From NCBI RefSeq assembly GCF_002242805.1, contig NZ_MCGQ01000022.1:148051-212050 (forward strand): a stretch of DNA of 64,000 nt, written 5' to 3'. Positions 24,014-33,289 of this stretch are shown in pieces; the stretch's first letter is position 1, and the number at the start of each line of letters is the position of its first letter. The notes under the pieces were generated by a model. It was not told where the DNA came from. It did not search any database and worked only from the letters and a program-made list of their open reading frames with translations. A program made the position numbers and the translations under genes. The stretch is from Streptomyces diastatochromogenes. Its GTDB lineage: Bacteria > Actinomycetota > Actinomycetes > Streptomycetales > Streptomycetaceae.

Positions 24014-24780
24014 GCGAGCGTCAGTCTCTGTTCGGGATCGAGCTGGACCCGCTGACCATGGACGAGACCGTACAGCGCTGCCTGGAGGCGGTCCGGGACG
24101 GCAGACAGCTCGAGGTCGGGGTGGTCAACGCCGCCAAGCTGGTGAACATGCGGCGCGACCCCCGGCTCGCCCGGGCCGTGGCCGGCTGCGATCTCGTCGT
24201 CGCCGACGGGCAGGCCGTGGTCTGGGCCGGCCGGGTCCTGCGCGCCCCGTTACCGGAACGGGTGGCCGGGATCGACCTGTTCCTGCGGCTGCTCGCCGAG
24301 GCGGAATCGGCGGGCATGTCCGTGTACTTCCTCGGCGCCAGACAGGACGTGCTGGAGGAGATGCTGCGCCGGGTCGCCGACCGCTTCCCCGGCCTGAAGG
24401 TGGCCGGCAGCCGCAACGGCTACTTCGACGACTCCCAGCAGGAGGCCGTGGCGGACGCGATCGCCCGCAGCGGCGCCCAGATGCTGTTCCTCGGCATGAC
24501 CTCGCCGAAGAAGGAGATCTTCACCGCCGCCTACGGCGCACGCACCGGCGCCCGCGTCGTGCACGGAGTCGGAGGCTCCTTCGACATCCTGGCCGGAGTC
24601 ACCAAGCGGGCCCCCGAGACCTGGCAGCGGTGGGGACTCGAATGGCTCTACCGCGCGCTCCAGGAGCCGCGCCGCCTGGGCCGGCGCTATCTCACCACCA
24701 ATGCTGCCTTCCTCGTCATGACGGCGCGCGAGTTCATCCGGCTCACCCCGTCGCCCGCTTCCGCGAACAGGAGTCACTGA
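24010..24780 (+). CDS. WecG/TagA/CpsF-family glycosyltransferase (GT26), TTA-containing
   Basis: A 256-residue GT26 enzyme. Motifs GVVNAAKLVNMRRDP, VVADGQAVVWAGR and LFLGMTSPKKEIF are diagnostic. Family members add the second sugar, often ManNAc or ManNAcA, to a polyprenyl-diphosphate-linked sugar at the cytoplasmic membrane. Codon 81 is TTA (24250-24252), so translation should depend on the bldA tRNA. The start overlaps the unknown gene (ATGA) and the stop overlaps the dehydrogenase (TGATG). The presence of ManNAc-type pathway genes directly downstream fits the family's known donor sugars. Confidence 0.92.
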   Translation: MSERQSLFGIELDPLTMDETVQRCLEAVRDGRQLEVGVVNAAKLVNMRRDPRLARAVAGCDLVVADGQAVVWAGRVLRAPLPERVAGIDLFLRLLAEAESAGMSVYFLGARQDVLEEMLRRVADRFPGLKVAGSRNGYFDDSQQEAVADAIARSGAQMLFLGMTSPKKEIFTAAYGARTGARVVHGVGGSFDILAGVTKRAPETWQRWGLEWLYRALQEPRRLGRRYLTTNAAFLVMTAREFIRLTPSPASANRSH

Positions 24781-26039
24781 TGCGCGTCGTCGTGGTCGGA
24801 CAGGGATACGTCGGCCTGCCACTGGCCATCCGCGCCGCCGAGGTCGGACACGAGGTGATCGGCTACGACGTCGACGCCCGGCGGATCAAGAGCCTTTCCG
24901 CCGGTGAGTCCTTCGTCGAGGACGTCTCCTCCGAGCGGATCCGCGCGGCACTGGACCGCGGTGCCTACCGCCCGAGCGAGTCGGCCCGCGACTGCGGCGG
25001 TTTCGACATCGCCGTCGTGACCGTCCCGACCCCGCTGCACGAGGGCAGCCCCGACCTGCGGTACATCAAGGAGTCGGCGGCCACCCTCGCCCGCTACCTT
25101 CGCCCGGGAGCCACCGTGGTCCTGGAGTCGACCACCTATCCCGGCACCACCCAGGAGCTGTTCGCCCCGATCCTGGAGGACGGCTCGGGCCTGACCGCGG
25201 GCACCGACTTCCACCTCGGCTACAGCCCGGAGCGGATCGACCCCGGCAACGCCGTCTGGGGCCTCAAGGAGACCCCGAAGGTCGTCTCCGGCGTCGACGC
25301 GGCCTCCCTCAAGGCAGTTCAGGACTTCTACGGCCAACTCGTGGACACCACCGTGCCGGTGGGCTCGCCGAAGGAGGCCGAACTCGCCAAGCTGCTGGAG
25401 AACACCTTCCGGCATGTGAACATCGCGCTGGTCAACGAGATCGCGATGTTCGCCCACCACCTGGACATCGACGTCTGGCAGGCCATCGACGCCGCCTCCA
25501 CCAAGCCGTTCGGCTTCATGAAGTTCACGCCCGGACCGGGCGTCGGCGGTCACTGCCTGCCGATCGACCCCTCGTACCTGTCCTGGCGCGTCCAGCGCGA
25601 ACTCGGCCAGAGCTTCCGCTTCGTGGAACTGGCCAACGACATCAACAACCACATGCCCGAGTACGTGGCACGCCGTATCAGCGACCTGTTCAACGAGAGA
25701 CGTCGTTCCGTGAACGGCTCGCGCATCCTGCTGCTCGGCCTGGCGTACAAGAAGAACACCGGTGACGCCCGCGAGTCGCCCGCCCTGCGCATCTCCCAAC
25801 TGCTGCTCGACATGGGGGCCAAGGTCAAGGCGGCGGATCCGCACGTCGTCGAGAGTCTGCCGGTGGACACCCGGCTGGTGCGGGTCGAACTGACGGCGGA
25901 GGAGCTGACGGATTCCGACGTCGTGGTCCTGCTCACCGACCACGACAGCTTCGACTACGAACTCGTCGCCGAACACGCCCCCTTCGTCCTGGACTGCCGC
26001 CGGCGGCTGTCGTCCGGACCCACGATCGAGGTGCTCTGA
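24780..26039 (+). CDS. UDP-sugar 6-dehydrogenase (WbpA/WecC type)
   Basis: A 419-residue nucleotide-sugar dehydrogenase oxidising C6 of a UDP-hexose (probably UDP-GlcNAc or UDP-ManNAc) to the uronate with NAD. The NAD motif is GQGYVGLPLA at residues 7-16, and the catalytic Cys sits in GPGVGGHCLPIDPSYL. LGLAYKKNTGDARESPAL marks the UDP-binding domain. It is one base-overlapped with the GT26 gene and is followed 3 nt later by the 2-epimerase. The pair with a UDP-GlcNAc 2-epimerase indicates ManNAcA or ManNAc3NAcA formation rather than plain UDP-glucuronate. Confidence 0.92.
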   Translation: MRVVVVGQGYVGLPLAIRAAEVGHEVIGYDVDARRIKSLSAGESFVEDVSSERIRAALDRGAYRPSESARDCGGFDIAVVTVPTPLHEGSPDLRYIKESAATLARYLRPGATVVLESTTYPGTTQELFAPILEDGSGLTAGTDFHLGYSPERIDPGNAVWGLKETPKVVSGVDAASLKAVQDFYGQLVDTTVPVGSPKEAELAKLLENTFRHVNIALVNEIAMFAHHLDIDVWQAIDAASTKPFGFMKFTPGPGVGGHCLPIDPSYLSWRVQRELGQSFRFVELANDINNHMPEYVARRISDLFNERRRSVNGSRILLLGLAYKKNTGDARESPALRISQLLLDMGAKVKAADPHVVESLPVDTRLVRVELTAEELTDSDVVVLLTDHDSFDYELVAEHAPFVLDCRRRLSSGPTIEVL

Positions 26040-26042
26040 CCC

Positions 26043-27176
26043 ATGCCGCGAGTCGTCTGCGTCGCCGGGGCGCGGCCCAACTACATGAAGATCAAACCGG
26101 TGATGGACGCCCTGGAACGCCGGGGCGCCGAGGTGCTCCTCGTCCACACCGGCCAGCACTACGACCCGGCCATGAACGACGTGTTCTTCGCCGACCTCGG
26201 CATCCGGCCGCCCGACCGCTTCCTCGGGGTCGGCTCCGGCACCCACGCCGAGCAGACCGGACGCGTGATGACCGCGTTCGAGCCACTTCTCGGCGAGGTG
26301 TCCCCGGACATCGTCGTCGTGGTCGGCGACATCAACTCCACGCTGGCCTGCGCCCTGGTCACCGCCAAGGCCGGACCGCTGCTGGCGCACGTGGAGGCCG
26401 GCCTGCGCAGCCGCGACTGGAGCATGCCGGAGGAGGTCAACCGCGTAGCCACCGACCGCGTCAGCGACTACCTGTTGGCCCCCTCGCCCGATGCCGTCGT
26501 GAACCTGCGCGCGGAGGGCTACCGGGACGACCAGATCCATCTCGTCGGCAACGTCATGATCGACACGCTGCTGACCAACCTGGAACGGGCCCGGGCCTCG
26601 GACGTCCTCGGCCGATACGGCCTGTCCAGAGGCGAGTTCGGCCTGGTCACCCTGCATCGCCCCGCCAACGTGGACGACCCCGAGGTCCTCGCCGGGCTAC
26701 TGAAGGCCCTGGGCGAGATCGCCGACCGCTGCCCGCTCCTGCTGCCCGTGCACCCGCGCGCGGCCGGACGGCTGGCCGAGATCGGCGTCCCCGGAGGCGT
26801 CCGGCTCGTACCGCCCGCCGGATACCTGGACTTCATCGCCCTGCAGGACGCCGCCCGCCTCGTGCTGACCGACTCGGGCGGCGTACAGGAGGAGACCACC
26901 GCGCTGGGCGTGCCCTGTGTGACCCTGCGGGACAACACCGAGCGGCCCATCACCGTCGAGCAGGGCACCAATGTGCTGGCCGGCCGGGATCCGGCGCGGA
27001 TCGTGTCCACCGTGCACCGGGTGCTGGACGATCCTCCGGCGCCGCGCCGGCCCGACCTGTGGGACGGCCGCGCGAGCGACCGTATCGCCGAGGTGCTGCT
27101 GGAGGGAGGCACCGCGCGCACCCGGCCGAGACCGACCGACCAGCCGAGGCCCACGGACCGAACGCTCCCCATATGA
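26043..27176 (+). CDS. wecB: UDP-N-acetylglucosamine 2-epimerase
   Basis: A 377-residue non-hydrolysing 2-epimerase. The family signatures are all present: ARPNYMKIKPVM, HTGQHYDPAMND, VVGDINSTLACA, HVEAGLRSRDWSMPEEVNR and TDSGGVQEETTALG. It interconverts UDP-GlcNAc and UDP-ManNAc, or the corresponding 2,3-diacetamido uronates in WbpI-type pathways. The last 30 residues (PRPTDQPRPTD) are a low-complexity tail. It is the fourth gene of the run starting at 22850. Confidence 0.93.
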   Translation: MPRVVCVAGARPNYMKIKPVMDALERRGAEVLLVHTGQHYDPAMNDVFFADLGIRPPDRFLGVGSGTHAEQTGRVMTAFEPLLGEVSPDIVVVVGDINSTLACALVTAKAGPLLAHVEAGLRSRDWSMPEEVNRVATDRVSDYLLAPSPDAVVNLRAEGYRDDQIHLVGNVMIDTLLTNLERARASDVLGRYGLSRGEFGLVTLHRPANVDDPEVLAGLLKALGEIADRCPLLLPVHPRAAGRLAEIGVPGGVRLVPPAGYLDFIALQDAARLVLTDSGGVQEETTALGVPCVTLRDNTERPITVEQGTNVLAGRDPARIVSTVHRVLDDPPAPRRPDLWDGRASDRIAEVLLEGGTARTRPRPTDQPRPTDRTLPI

Positions 27177-27227
27177 TCCGCTTGCAACATATGCTCGTCG
27201 AACGTCTGGTCGTAAGGGGGGACCACC

Positions 27228-28106
27228 ATGGATCTCGCTGAGATCTTCCGGGTCATGCGCAGGCGCTGGTACGTCCTGCTGCCCGGACTGCTGCTGACCG
27301 CCGGCCTGATCGTCGGCGTGACCATGCTGGTTCCGGTCAACTACCAGTCGCAGAGCACGGTGGTCCTGCTGAACTCCCAGAAGGCCACGCTGGCTTATGA
27401 CGGCAACCCCTTCCTCAGCACCCAGACCTCGCTCACCGGCATGGCCGACAGCCTGGCCCGCAACCTCAACTCCGACGACTCGCTCCGGGAACTCAAGTCC
27501 CGTGGCGCCAAGGGCACGTTCGCGGCCAAGCTCGCCGACAACGCGCAGGGGCCGCTGATGTGGCTCACCGTCACCGGCACCGACAGGGCCTCCGTCCTGG
27601 CCTCGGACAAGATCCTTACCGCGTATGCCAAGGAGCGGCTGGACCAGTTCCAGCAGCAGCAGTCGGTCGCCCCGAAGGCCATGATCCGTATGACGACGAT
27701 CGTGCCCCCGCAGAACCCGGTGGCGCAGACCAAGACGCGGATCGAGTACCTGGTCATGGCCGGGGCGCTGGGCCTGGTGGTCACTCTGGTCGCCGCCTTC
27801 TACGTGGAGGCGCGCAAGCGGCCGCGCAAGCCGGAGCCGGCGCCGGAGACGACCGCCCCCGTCCCCTCGACCCCCTCGACCCCCTCGAACGTCTCGACCC
27901 CCTCGACCGGGGAATCGGTCGTGGAAGAGACGCTCGCCATCCGGCGGCCGCCGAGCTGGTCGCGGTCCGCCGAGGACGAGGACGGTCCGGACGCCGCAGA
28001 GCCCACAGCGCCACGGCCCGTCATGGCCGGGGCGTCCGCCACAGAGCCGCTCGACGAGGAGTCGACTCATGGACACCGCCCGCGCACCGGGCAGCGAGAC
28101 CGGTGA
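27228..28106 (+). CDS. Wzz-like polysaccharide co-polymerase with Pro/Thr-rich tail
   Basis: A 292-residue protein with a Wzz N-terminus (DLAEIFRVMRRRWYVLLPG), a first membrane helix at about 17-37 and a second at about 173-193. The extracytoplasmic domain lies between them, ending in the usual PQNPVAQTK ahead of helix 2. The roughly 100-residue cytosolic tail is rich in Pro/Thr/Glu with a STPSTPSN repeat and has no kinase motifs. It would set chain length of the exported polysaccharide. ATG 27228 has AAGGGGGG 9 nt upstream. The end overlaps the flippase gene by 38 nt. Confidence 0.85.
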   Translation: MDLAEIFRVMRRRWYVLLPGLLLTAGLIVGVTMLVPVNYQSQSTVVLLNSQKATLAYDGNPFLSTQTSLTGMADSLARNLNSDDSLRELKSRGAKGTFAAKLADNAQGPLMWLTVTGTDRASVLASDKILTAYAKERLDQFQQQQSVAPKAMIRMTTIVPPQNPVAQTKTRIEYLVMAGALGLVVTLVAAFYVEARKRPRKPEPAPETTAPVPSTPSTPSNVSTPSTGESVVEETLAIRRPPSWSRSAEDEDGPDAAEPTAPRPVMAGASATEPLDEESTHGHRPRTGQRDR

Positions 28107-29637
28107 GACGAGCGACGCCCCCGCTCCTCCCCCTCCCGCACCCCCCGCTGCCAACTCCCTCGGCCGCAAGGTCCGTTCGGCGGCCCGCTGGAGCCTGATC
28201 AACACGGTCGTCCTGCGCCTGGGCAACTTCGCGACCGGCATCGTGCTGGCGCGCTTCGCCCTCGGCCCCGCGGAATGGGGCGTGTACGGCATCGCCCAGA
28301 CCGTGCTGCTGGTCCTGCTGTCCGCGAACGAGCTGGGCGTGGGACTGGCCATCGTGCGCTGGGAGGGGGACGCACGGCGGTTCGCGCCGACCGTACTGAC
28401 CCTCAGCACCCTCTCCAGCGGCCTGCTGTACGTGGCGCTGTTCTCGGCGGCCCCGGCGGTGGCCGGCCTGCTCGGCTCGCCGGACGCCGCGGGCGTCCTG
28501 CGGGTGATGTGCCTGTGCGTGGTGATCGACGGGGTGGCACAGGTGCCCGGCGGCTTCCTCACCCGTGAGTTCGCCCAGGGCAGGCGGATGATCATCGATG
28601 GGCTCAACTTCGTGGTCGGTACCGCGGTGACGCTGGTGCTGGCCTTCGAGGGCTGGGGCGCGATGAGCTTCGCCTGGGGCGCCGTGGCGGGCAACGTCGT
28701 GACGCTGATCGGCTGCGGGCTGGCGGCGCCGGGCACCCTGAAGTTCGGCTGGGACCCCGGGCAGGCCCGGGCGCTGCTGCGGTTCGGGCTTCCGCTGGCC
28801 GGGGCGAGCCTGCTGGCCCTGGCGGTGGTCAACGTCGACACCATGGTGGTGGGCGCGACGCTGGGCAACGTGTCCCTGGGCTTCTACGTGCTCGCCTTCA
28901 ACATCTCCGGCTGGCCCGTGCGGATCATCTCCGAGGCCGCCCGCCGGGTCTCCTTCGCCGGATTCTCCCGCCTGGCCGACTCGCCGCAGGCGCTCGCCCA
29001 GGGATTCAGCCGTGCCCTGGGGGTGGTGATCACCGGCACCGTCCCGCTGTGCGTCCTGCTGGCCGGCCTCGCGGAGCCGGCCATCCAACTGATCTACGGA
29101 AGCCAGTGGACCCCCGCCGCCGCGGCACTGCCCTGGCTGATGGCCCTCGGCCTGATCCGCATCGGCTCCGAACTCGCCTACGACTGCCTGGTCGCGATCG
29201 GACAGCGTCGTTCGCTCTTCCTGGTGCAGGGCCTGTGGCTGGCAGCCCTGATCCCGGTGCTCCTCGTCGCCGCCCGGCTGAACGGCATCGTCGGCGTCTC
29301 ACAAGGCCATGTGCTGGTCGCCGGCGGCATGGTGGTGCCCGTGTTCCTGATCGCCCTCAGCCGTGGCGGCATCGGCGTCGGCCGGATCGCCAGGGCCTGC
29401 GCCTGGCCCTTCCTCGGCGGGGCCGTGATGGCCGCGATCATCCTCGGGCTGCAGGGCCCGTTGGGCGACGGCCGGCTCGCGCTCCTCGCCATCGGCACGA
29501 TCGCCCTGGCCGGTTACACGGTGTGCGTACTGCCCAGCCGCGACTTCCTGCGCGGCGTCGACCGCGGCGACCGGCCCCACCGCGGCCGGCACCGGGCGTC
29601 CGCACCGGTTCGGTCTACCCAACAGGACATGAGGTGA
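28069..29637 (+). CDS. Wzx-type oligosaccharide flippase (MATE/MOP superfamily)
   Basis: A 522-residue integral membrane protein with about 12-14 helices, of the polysaccharide-transporter family. After a Pro-rich N-terminus, KVRSAARWSLINTVVLRLGNFATGIVLARF is the typical first helix (split here: SAARWSLINTVVLRLGNF). It should move lipid-linked repeat units across the membrane for the polymerase encoded at 35292. It overlaps the Wzz-like gene by 38 nt and the lipoprotein gene follows 5 nt after its stop, so these genes form one operon. Confidence 0.88.
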   Translation: MDTARAPGSETGETSDAPAPPPPAPPAANSLGRKVRSAARWSLINTVVLRLGNFATGIVLARFALGPAEWGVYGIAQTVLLVLLSANELGVGLAIVRWEGDARRFAPTVLTLSTLSSGLLYVALFSAAPAVAGLLGSPDAAGVLRVMCLCVVIDGVAQVPGGFLTREFAQGRRMIIDGLNFVVGTAVTLVLAFEGWGAMSFAWGAVAGNVVTLIGCGLAAPGTLKFGWDPGQARALLRFGLPLAGASLLALAVVNVDTMVVGATLGNVSLGFYVLAFNISGWPVRIISEAARRVSFAGFSRLADSPQALAQGFSRALGVVITGTVPLCVLLAGLAEPAIQLIYGSQWTPAAAALPWLMALGLIRIGSELAYDCLVAIGQRRSLFLVQGLWLAALIPVLLVAARLNGIVGVSQGHVLVAGGMVVPVFLIALSRGGIGVGRIARACAWPFLGGAVMAAIILGLQGPLGDGRLALLAIGTIALAGYTVCVLPSRDFLRGVDRGDRPHRGRHRASAPVRSTQQDMR

Positions 29638-29642
29638 GCCGG

Positions 29643-30749
29643 ATGTCACGGCGTATCAGCCGGAACTCGCTCGCGTGGGTGATGCTCGCGGCCTTACTCG
29701 CGGTCGTGGGCGTGGCCTGCTCGGGATCGGACCGGGCCGCGGCACCGGACTGCCCGGACGACGCGCTCACCTGCCCTGCGAGCGGGTCCTCGGCGGCACC
29801 GAGCGCCGGCCCGTCGGCCTCGGCCGGCGAGACGACCGGGAACCCCGCCGCCTCGCCGTCCCCGACGAAGACGCCCACCGCGACGACCGGTACGAGCGGC
29901 GCGTCCGGGAAACCCGCCGCCAAGAACGCGTGCGCCTCTCCCAGCGCCTGCGGCTTCCCCGACGCCCGCACCACCGGCCCCCGCATCCCCCTCAAGCCCC
30001 ACAAGACCGGCTACCTGGCCGTCCGTAAGAACGGGCTCGTCATCCGGGGCTGGGACATCACCGGCTCGCTCGACATCTACGCGAACGACGTCACCGTCAT
30101 CGACACCAGGATCACCTCGGACAGCTGGTGGGGCATCAACCTGCGCCCGGGCTACAGCGGCCTGCGGATCCTGCACACCACCATCACCGCCGTACCCGGC
30201 AAGGGGCCGGACAACGGCGGTGTGGACTACGCGGTGTCGAACATGGGGACCAGCTCCATCGAGGTCGGCTGGTGCGACGTCTCGGTGTTCGGCGACGCCC
30301 TGGCCATGGGCCAGGGCAATCTGCACGACAACTACGTGCACGACATCGCCCCGTTCATCAACAAGGGCGGCGAGTGGCAGCACACCAATGCGGTGATCAG
30401 CAGCGGCGGCAACACCGGCCACCTGATCATCCGCCACAACACCCTGCTCAACCCGACGAGCCTCAAGCAGGGCGCCTCGGGAAGCATCGGTCTGTTCGCG
30501 GACACCGGAGTGGTCCGCAACGTCACCGTCGACGACAACTGGATCGCCGGCGGCGCCTACGCCCTCTACGGCGGTGACACGGGCGCCACCGGGATCACGG
30601 TCACGAACAACGTCTTCTCGACGCAGTACCACCCCGCCTCCGGCGGCTACGGCACGGTCGCCCACTGGAACGCGGGCGGCGCCGGGAACGTGTGGCGGAA
30701 CAACCGGATGTCCGACGGCCGCCCGGTCCAGCCGGAGCCGGCCTCGTGA
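29643..30749 (+). CDS. Lipoprotein with right-handed beta-helix, TTA-containing
   Basis: A 368-residue predicted lipoprotein. The signal peptide ends in the lipobox VGVAC; a Ser/Pro/Thr-rich linker of about 80 residues follows, then a parallel beta-helix repeat domain (GLVIRGWDITGSLDIYANDVTV; LIIRHNTLLNP; VTVDDNWIAGG). Such domains bind or cleave polysaccharides. Codon 18 is TTA (29694-29696), which suggests bldA dependence. ATG 29643 has GAGGTGA upstream; GTG 29634 is an alternative. It may modify or anchor the exported polymer outside the cell; no catalytic residues could be assigned. Confidence 0.83.
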   Translation: MSRRISRNSLAWVMLAALLAVVGVACSGSDRAAAPDCPDDALTCPASGSSAAPSAGPSASAGETTGNPAASPSPTKTPTATTGTSGASGKPAAKNACASPSACGFPDARTTGPRIPLKPHKTGYLAVRKNGLVIRGWDITGSLDIYANDVTVIDTRITSDSWWGINLRPGYSGLRILHTTITAVPGKGPDNGGVDYAVSNMGTSSIEVGWCDVSVFGDALAMGQGNLHDNYVHDIAPFINKGGEWQHTNAVISSGGNTGHLIIRHNTLLNPTSLKQGASGSIGLFADTGVVRNVTVDDNWIAGGAYALYGGDTGATGITVTNNVFSTQYHPASGGYGTVAHWNAGGAGNVWRNNRMSDGRPVQPEPAS

Positions 30750-31558
30750 GCGGGGCAATCACGCGCCGTGTCGCGCGGGCGCCCTGGACGCTGCTCAAGG
30801 CGGTGTTCGGCTGGCTGGTGCTCTTCGAGGCCAGGAACAAGGTCCTGCTGGCCTCCACCGCGGTGCGGCTGCGCCGGTTCGAGGACGCCGAGACCCGACG
30901 GCTGGCCGCCGGTCTGCCGTCGCCGCCCTCGGCGCTGGTCGCCACGGTGATCGCCACCCACCGGCGTCCCGAGGCGCTGCGTGCCGCGGTGCGCTCGGCC
31001 CTGGACCAGACCGTTCGCGACCAGGTCGTCATCGTGGTCGACGACGGCGCCGGACTACCCGAACTCCCCGACGATCCACGGCTGTTCGCCGTCTCGCTGG
31101 CGCACAACACCGGCGTGGCGGGCGTCGTGCGCAACGTGGGCATCCGCCTCACCCGCTCGCGGTACGTGGCGTTCCTGGACGACGACAACCTGTGGGAACC
31201 CGACCATCTGGAACGGACGTTGGCGGTCCTGGAGTCCCCCGACGGACCCGACGGCGTCTACACGGCACTGCGCCGCGTCCTGCCCGACGGAAGCGAGAAG
31301 GACGTCCTGTCGGTGCCCTTCGACCGGCGCCGGGCCGCCCGCGAGGCCTTCCTGGACACCAACGCCTTCGTCGCCCGCCGCACCCGCTCCCTGCACTTCA
31401 GCCGCCTGCGCCGGACGCCCGAGGTGCTGCCCCGGGAGGACTGGGAGCTGATCCGCCGGTACGGCCGCAGGCACCGGGTGCGCCATGTGCCGCACCCCAC
31501 CGTCCGGTACCTGATGAACCCGGCCAGCTTCTACACCCAATGGCGACAGCCCAGTTGA
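30746..31558 (+). CDS. Family 2 glycosyltransferase
   Basis: A 270-residue GT-A glycosyltransferase. VIATHRRPEALRAAVRSAL opens the domain, VIVVDDGAG follows, and the metal-binding DxD-like motif is FLDDDNLWEPDHL. The catalytic-base region LPREDWELIRRYG is present. A hydrophobic N-terminal stretch may associate it with the membrane. GTG 30746 overlaps the lipoprotein stop (GTGA). The sugar it transfers is unknown. Confidence 0.88.
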   Translation: MSGAITRRVARAPWTLLKAVFGWLVLFEARNKVLLASTAVRLRRFEDAETRRLAAGLPSPPSALVATVIATHRRPEALRAAVRSALDQTVRDQVVIVVDDGAGLPELPDDPRLFAVSLAHNTGVAGVVRNVGIRLTRSRYVAFLDDDNLWEPDHLERTLAVLESPDGPDGVYTALRRVLPDGSEKDVLSVPFDRRRAAREAFLDTNAFVARRTRSLHFSRLRRTPEVLPREDWELIRRYGRRHRVRHVPHPTVRYLMNPASFYTQWRQPS

Positions 31559-31603
31559 GGCTTGCTCCCTCCCTTTCCGCTCCGACCTCAGGTGGTTGAT
31601 CCG

Positions 31604-32281
31604 ATGCCCCGCTCCCGCGCTCTCAGAAACAGATTCGTCGACGCGCCCGGCTCGCTGGGCGAACGACTCCGCATCGCCCGCTGGGAGCGGTTCCGGCGCT
31701 GCTTCCCCGGCATCGAGAACATGAGCGTGGTGGACCTGGGCGGGACGGCCGAGATGTGGCTGCGCGCACCGGTGCGCGCCAAGCACGTCCACCTGATCAA
31801 CCTGGAGGCACACCCCGCCGAACTGCCCGACTGGATCACCGCGGAGAACGCCGACGTCACCGATCCGGCGGTCGCCGCCGAACTGAGCGCCGACGGCGGC
31901 TACGACCTGGTGTTCTCCAACTCGACCATCGAGCACGTCGGCGGCCACAGCCAGCGGCAGAAGTTCGTCTCCGCCGTCGAGCAACTGGCGCCGCTGCACT
32001 GGATCCAGACGCCCTACCGCTACTTCCCCGTCGAGCCGCACTTCGTGGCCCCCGGCTTCCAGTTCCTGCCCCTGAACGCCAGGGCACGTCTGGTACGGCA
32101 CTGGCCGCTCGTCCACAGCCGTCCCGACAGTCCGGAGTCGGCGATGAACGCCGTGATCAACATCGAGCTGCTGACCCGCGCCGAGATGCGCTACCTGTTC
32201 CCCCGGTCGGCGCTCCTCAGCGAGCGGGTGCTCGGTGCACCGAAGTCGCTCATAGCCGTAAGAACGGAGCCCGCATGCTGA
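31604..32281 (+). CDS. SAM-dependent methyltransferase, class I
   Basis: A 225-residue methyltransferase with motif I VVDLGGTAEMW, an acidic strand (NADVTDP) and the motif IV-like DLVFSNSTIEHVG. ATG 31604 follows AGGTGG. It probably methylates a sugar or repeat unit, since it lies between a glycosyltransferase and a second methyltransferase (7-nt overlap with the latter). The substrate is not identifiable. Confidence 0.82.
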   Translation: MPRSRALRNRFVDAPGSLGERLRIARWERFRRCFPGIENMSVVDLGGTAEMWLRAPVRAKHVHLINLEAHPAELPDWITAENADVTDPAVAAELSADGGYDLVFSNSTIEHVGGHSQRQKFVSAVEQLAPLHWIQTPYRYFPVEPHFVAPGFQFLPLNARARLVRHWPLVHSRPDSPESAMNAVINIELLTRAEMRYLFPRSALLSERVLGAPKSLIAVRTEPAC

Positions 32282-33258
32282 ACAACCTGATCAACAGACA
32301 TGACGCGGACCGGCTGCTGCGCAAGGTGCGGAAGCTGGACCTGGACCCGGTGCTGGCCAAGCTGCGGGTGCGCGGGGGCGCCCGGGTCGTCCAGCACTGG
32401 TCCCAGGTCGACCCGTCGCTGACCGAGTGGTGGGCGATACCGGCGGTCATCAAGCGGTGGAACCTGCTGATGACCGGCGACGCGGACACGTCGTTTCCCG
32501 AGTACGTGGCCGCCAAGCACTTCGCGCCGCACACCGATCTGCGCGGCCTGTCGCTGGGGTGCGGCACCGGCGGGAACGAGCTGCTGTGGGCGAAGACCGG
32601 CGCGTTCGGCCTCCTGGAGGGCGTGGACGTGGCACCAGAGCGGATCGACTTCGCCACCCGGGCCGCCGCCGAGCACGGCCTCGCGGACGTCCTGCGCTTC
32701 CGGGTGACCGACGTCAACCAGATGACGAGCGACGGGGAACGCTTCGACGTCCTGCTGGGCCTGCAGTCGCTGCACCACTTCGACAACCTCGACGAGACCC
32801 TGCCGCGCCTTGCCCAACTGATCGAGCCCGGCGGGACGTTCGTGATCGACGAGTTCGTCGGACCCACCCGGTTCCAGTGGACCGACGGTCAACTGGAGGC
32901 GGCGAATGCGCTGCTGGCGCGTCTCCCCGAGGAGCGGCGGCGCCTGGCCGACGGGCGGATCAAGCGCCGTGTCGTACGGCCCAGCAGGCTGTCGATGGTG
33001 CTGGACGACCCCTCGGAGGCGGTCGACGCGGCGGCGCTGCTGCCGGGCCTGCGGCGCCATTTCGAGGTGGTCGAGGAACGGCCGTACGGCGGCACGGTGT
33101 TGCACATCGCGTTCTCCGGCATCGCGCACAACTTCCGTGACCAGGAGCCGGAGACGCTGGCCCTGCTGGAGCGGTGCTTCGCCGCGGAGGACGCGGCCCT
33201 GCCGGAGGTGGGGCACGACTTCATCGCCATGGTCTGCCGACCGCGGGGTGCGAGCTAG
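32275..33258 (+). CDS. SAM-dependent methyltransferase, class I
   Basis: A 327-residue methyltransferase. Motif I is GLSLGCGTGGNELLWA, followed by GVDVAPERIDFA, and the later FDVLLGLQSLHHFDNL. The first 80 residues (WAIPAVIKRWNLLMTG) resemble those seen in glycan-associated methyltransferases. ATG 32275 overlaps the upstream gene by 7 nt. Two consecutive methyltransferases suggest an O-methylated sugar in the polymer. Confidence 0.85.
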   Translation: MLNNLINRHDADRLLRKVRKLDLDPVLAKLRVRGGARVVQHWSQVDPSLTEWWAIPAVIKRWNLLMTGDADTSFPEYVAAKHFAPHTDLRGLSLGCGTGGNELLWAKTGAFGLLEGVDVAPERIDFATRAAAEHGLADVLRFRVTDVNQMTSDGERFDVLLGLQSLHHFDNLDETLPRLAQLIEPGGTFVIDEFVGPTRFQWTDGQLEAANALLARLPEERRRLADGRIKRRVVRPSRLSMVLDDPSEAVDAAALLPGLRRHFEVVEERPYGGTVLHIAFSGIAHNFRDQEPETLALLERCFAAEDAALPEVGHDFIAMVCRPRGAS

Positions 33259-33289
33259 TACTACTGCTTACGGGGCTCTTGGGGGGTTC

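Noticed and set aside
27840..27910. Short tandem repeat of CCCTCGAC-type units
   Set aside because: It encodes the Ser-Thr-Pro linker of the Wzz-like tail; not a CRISPR array or a mobile repeat.
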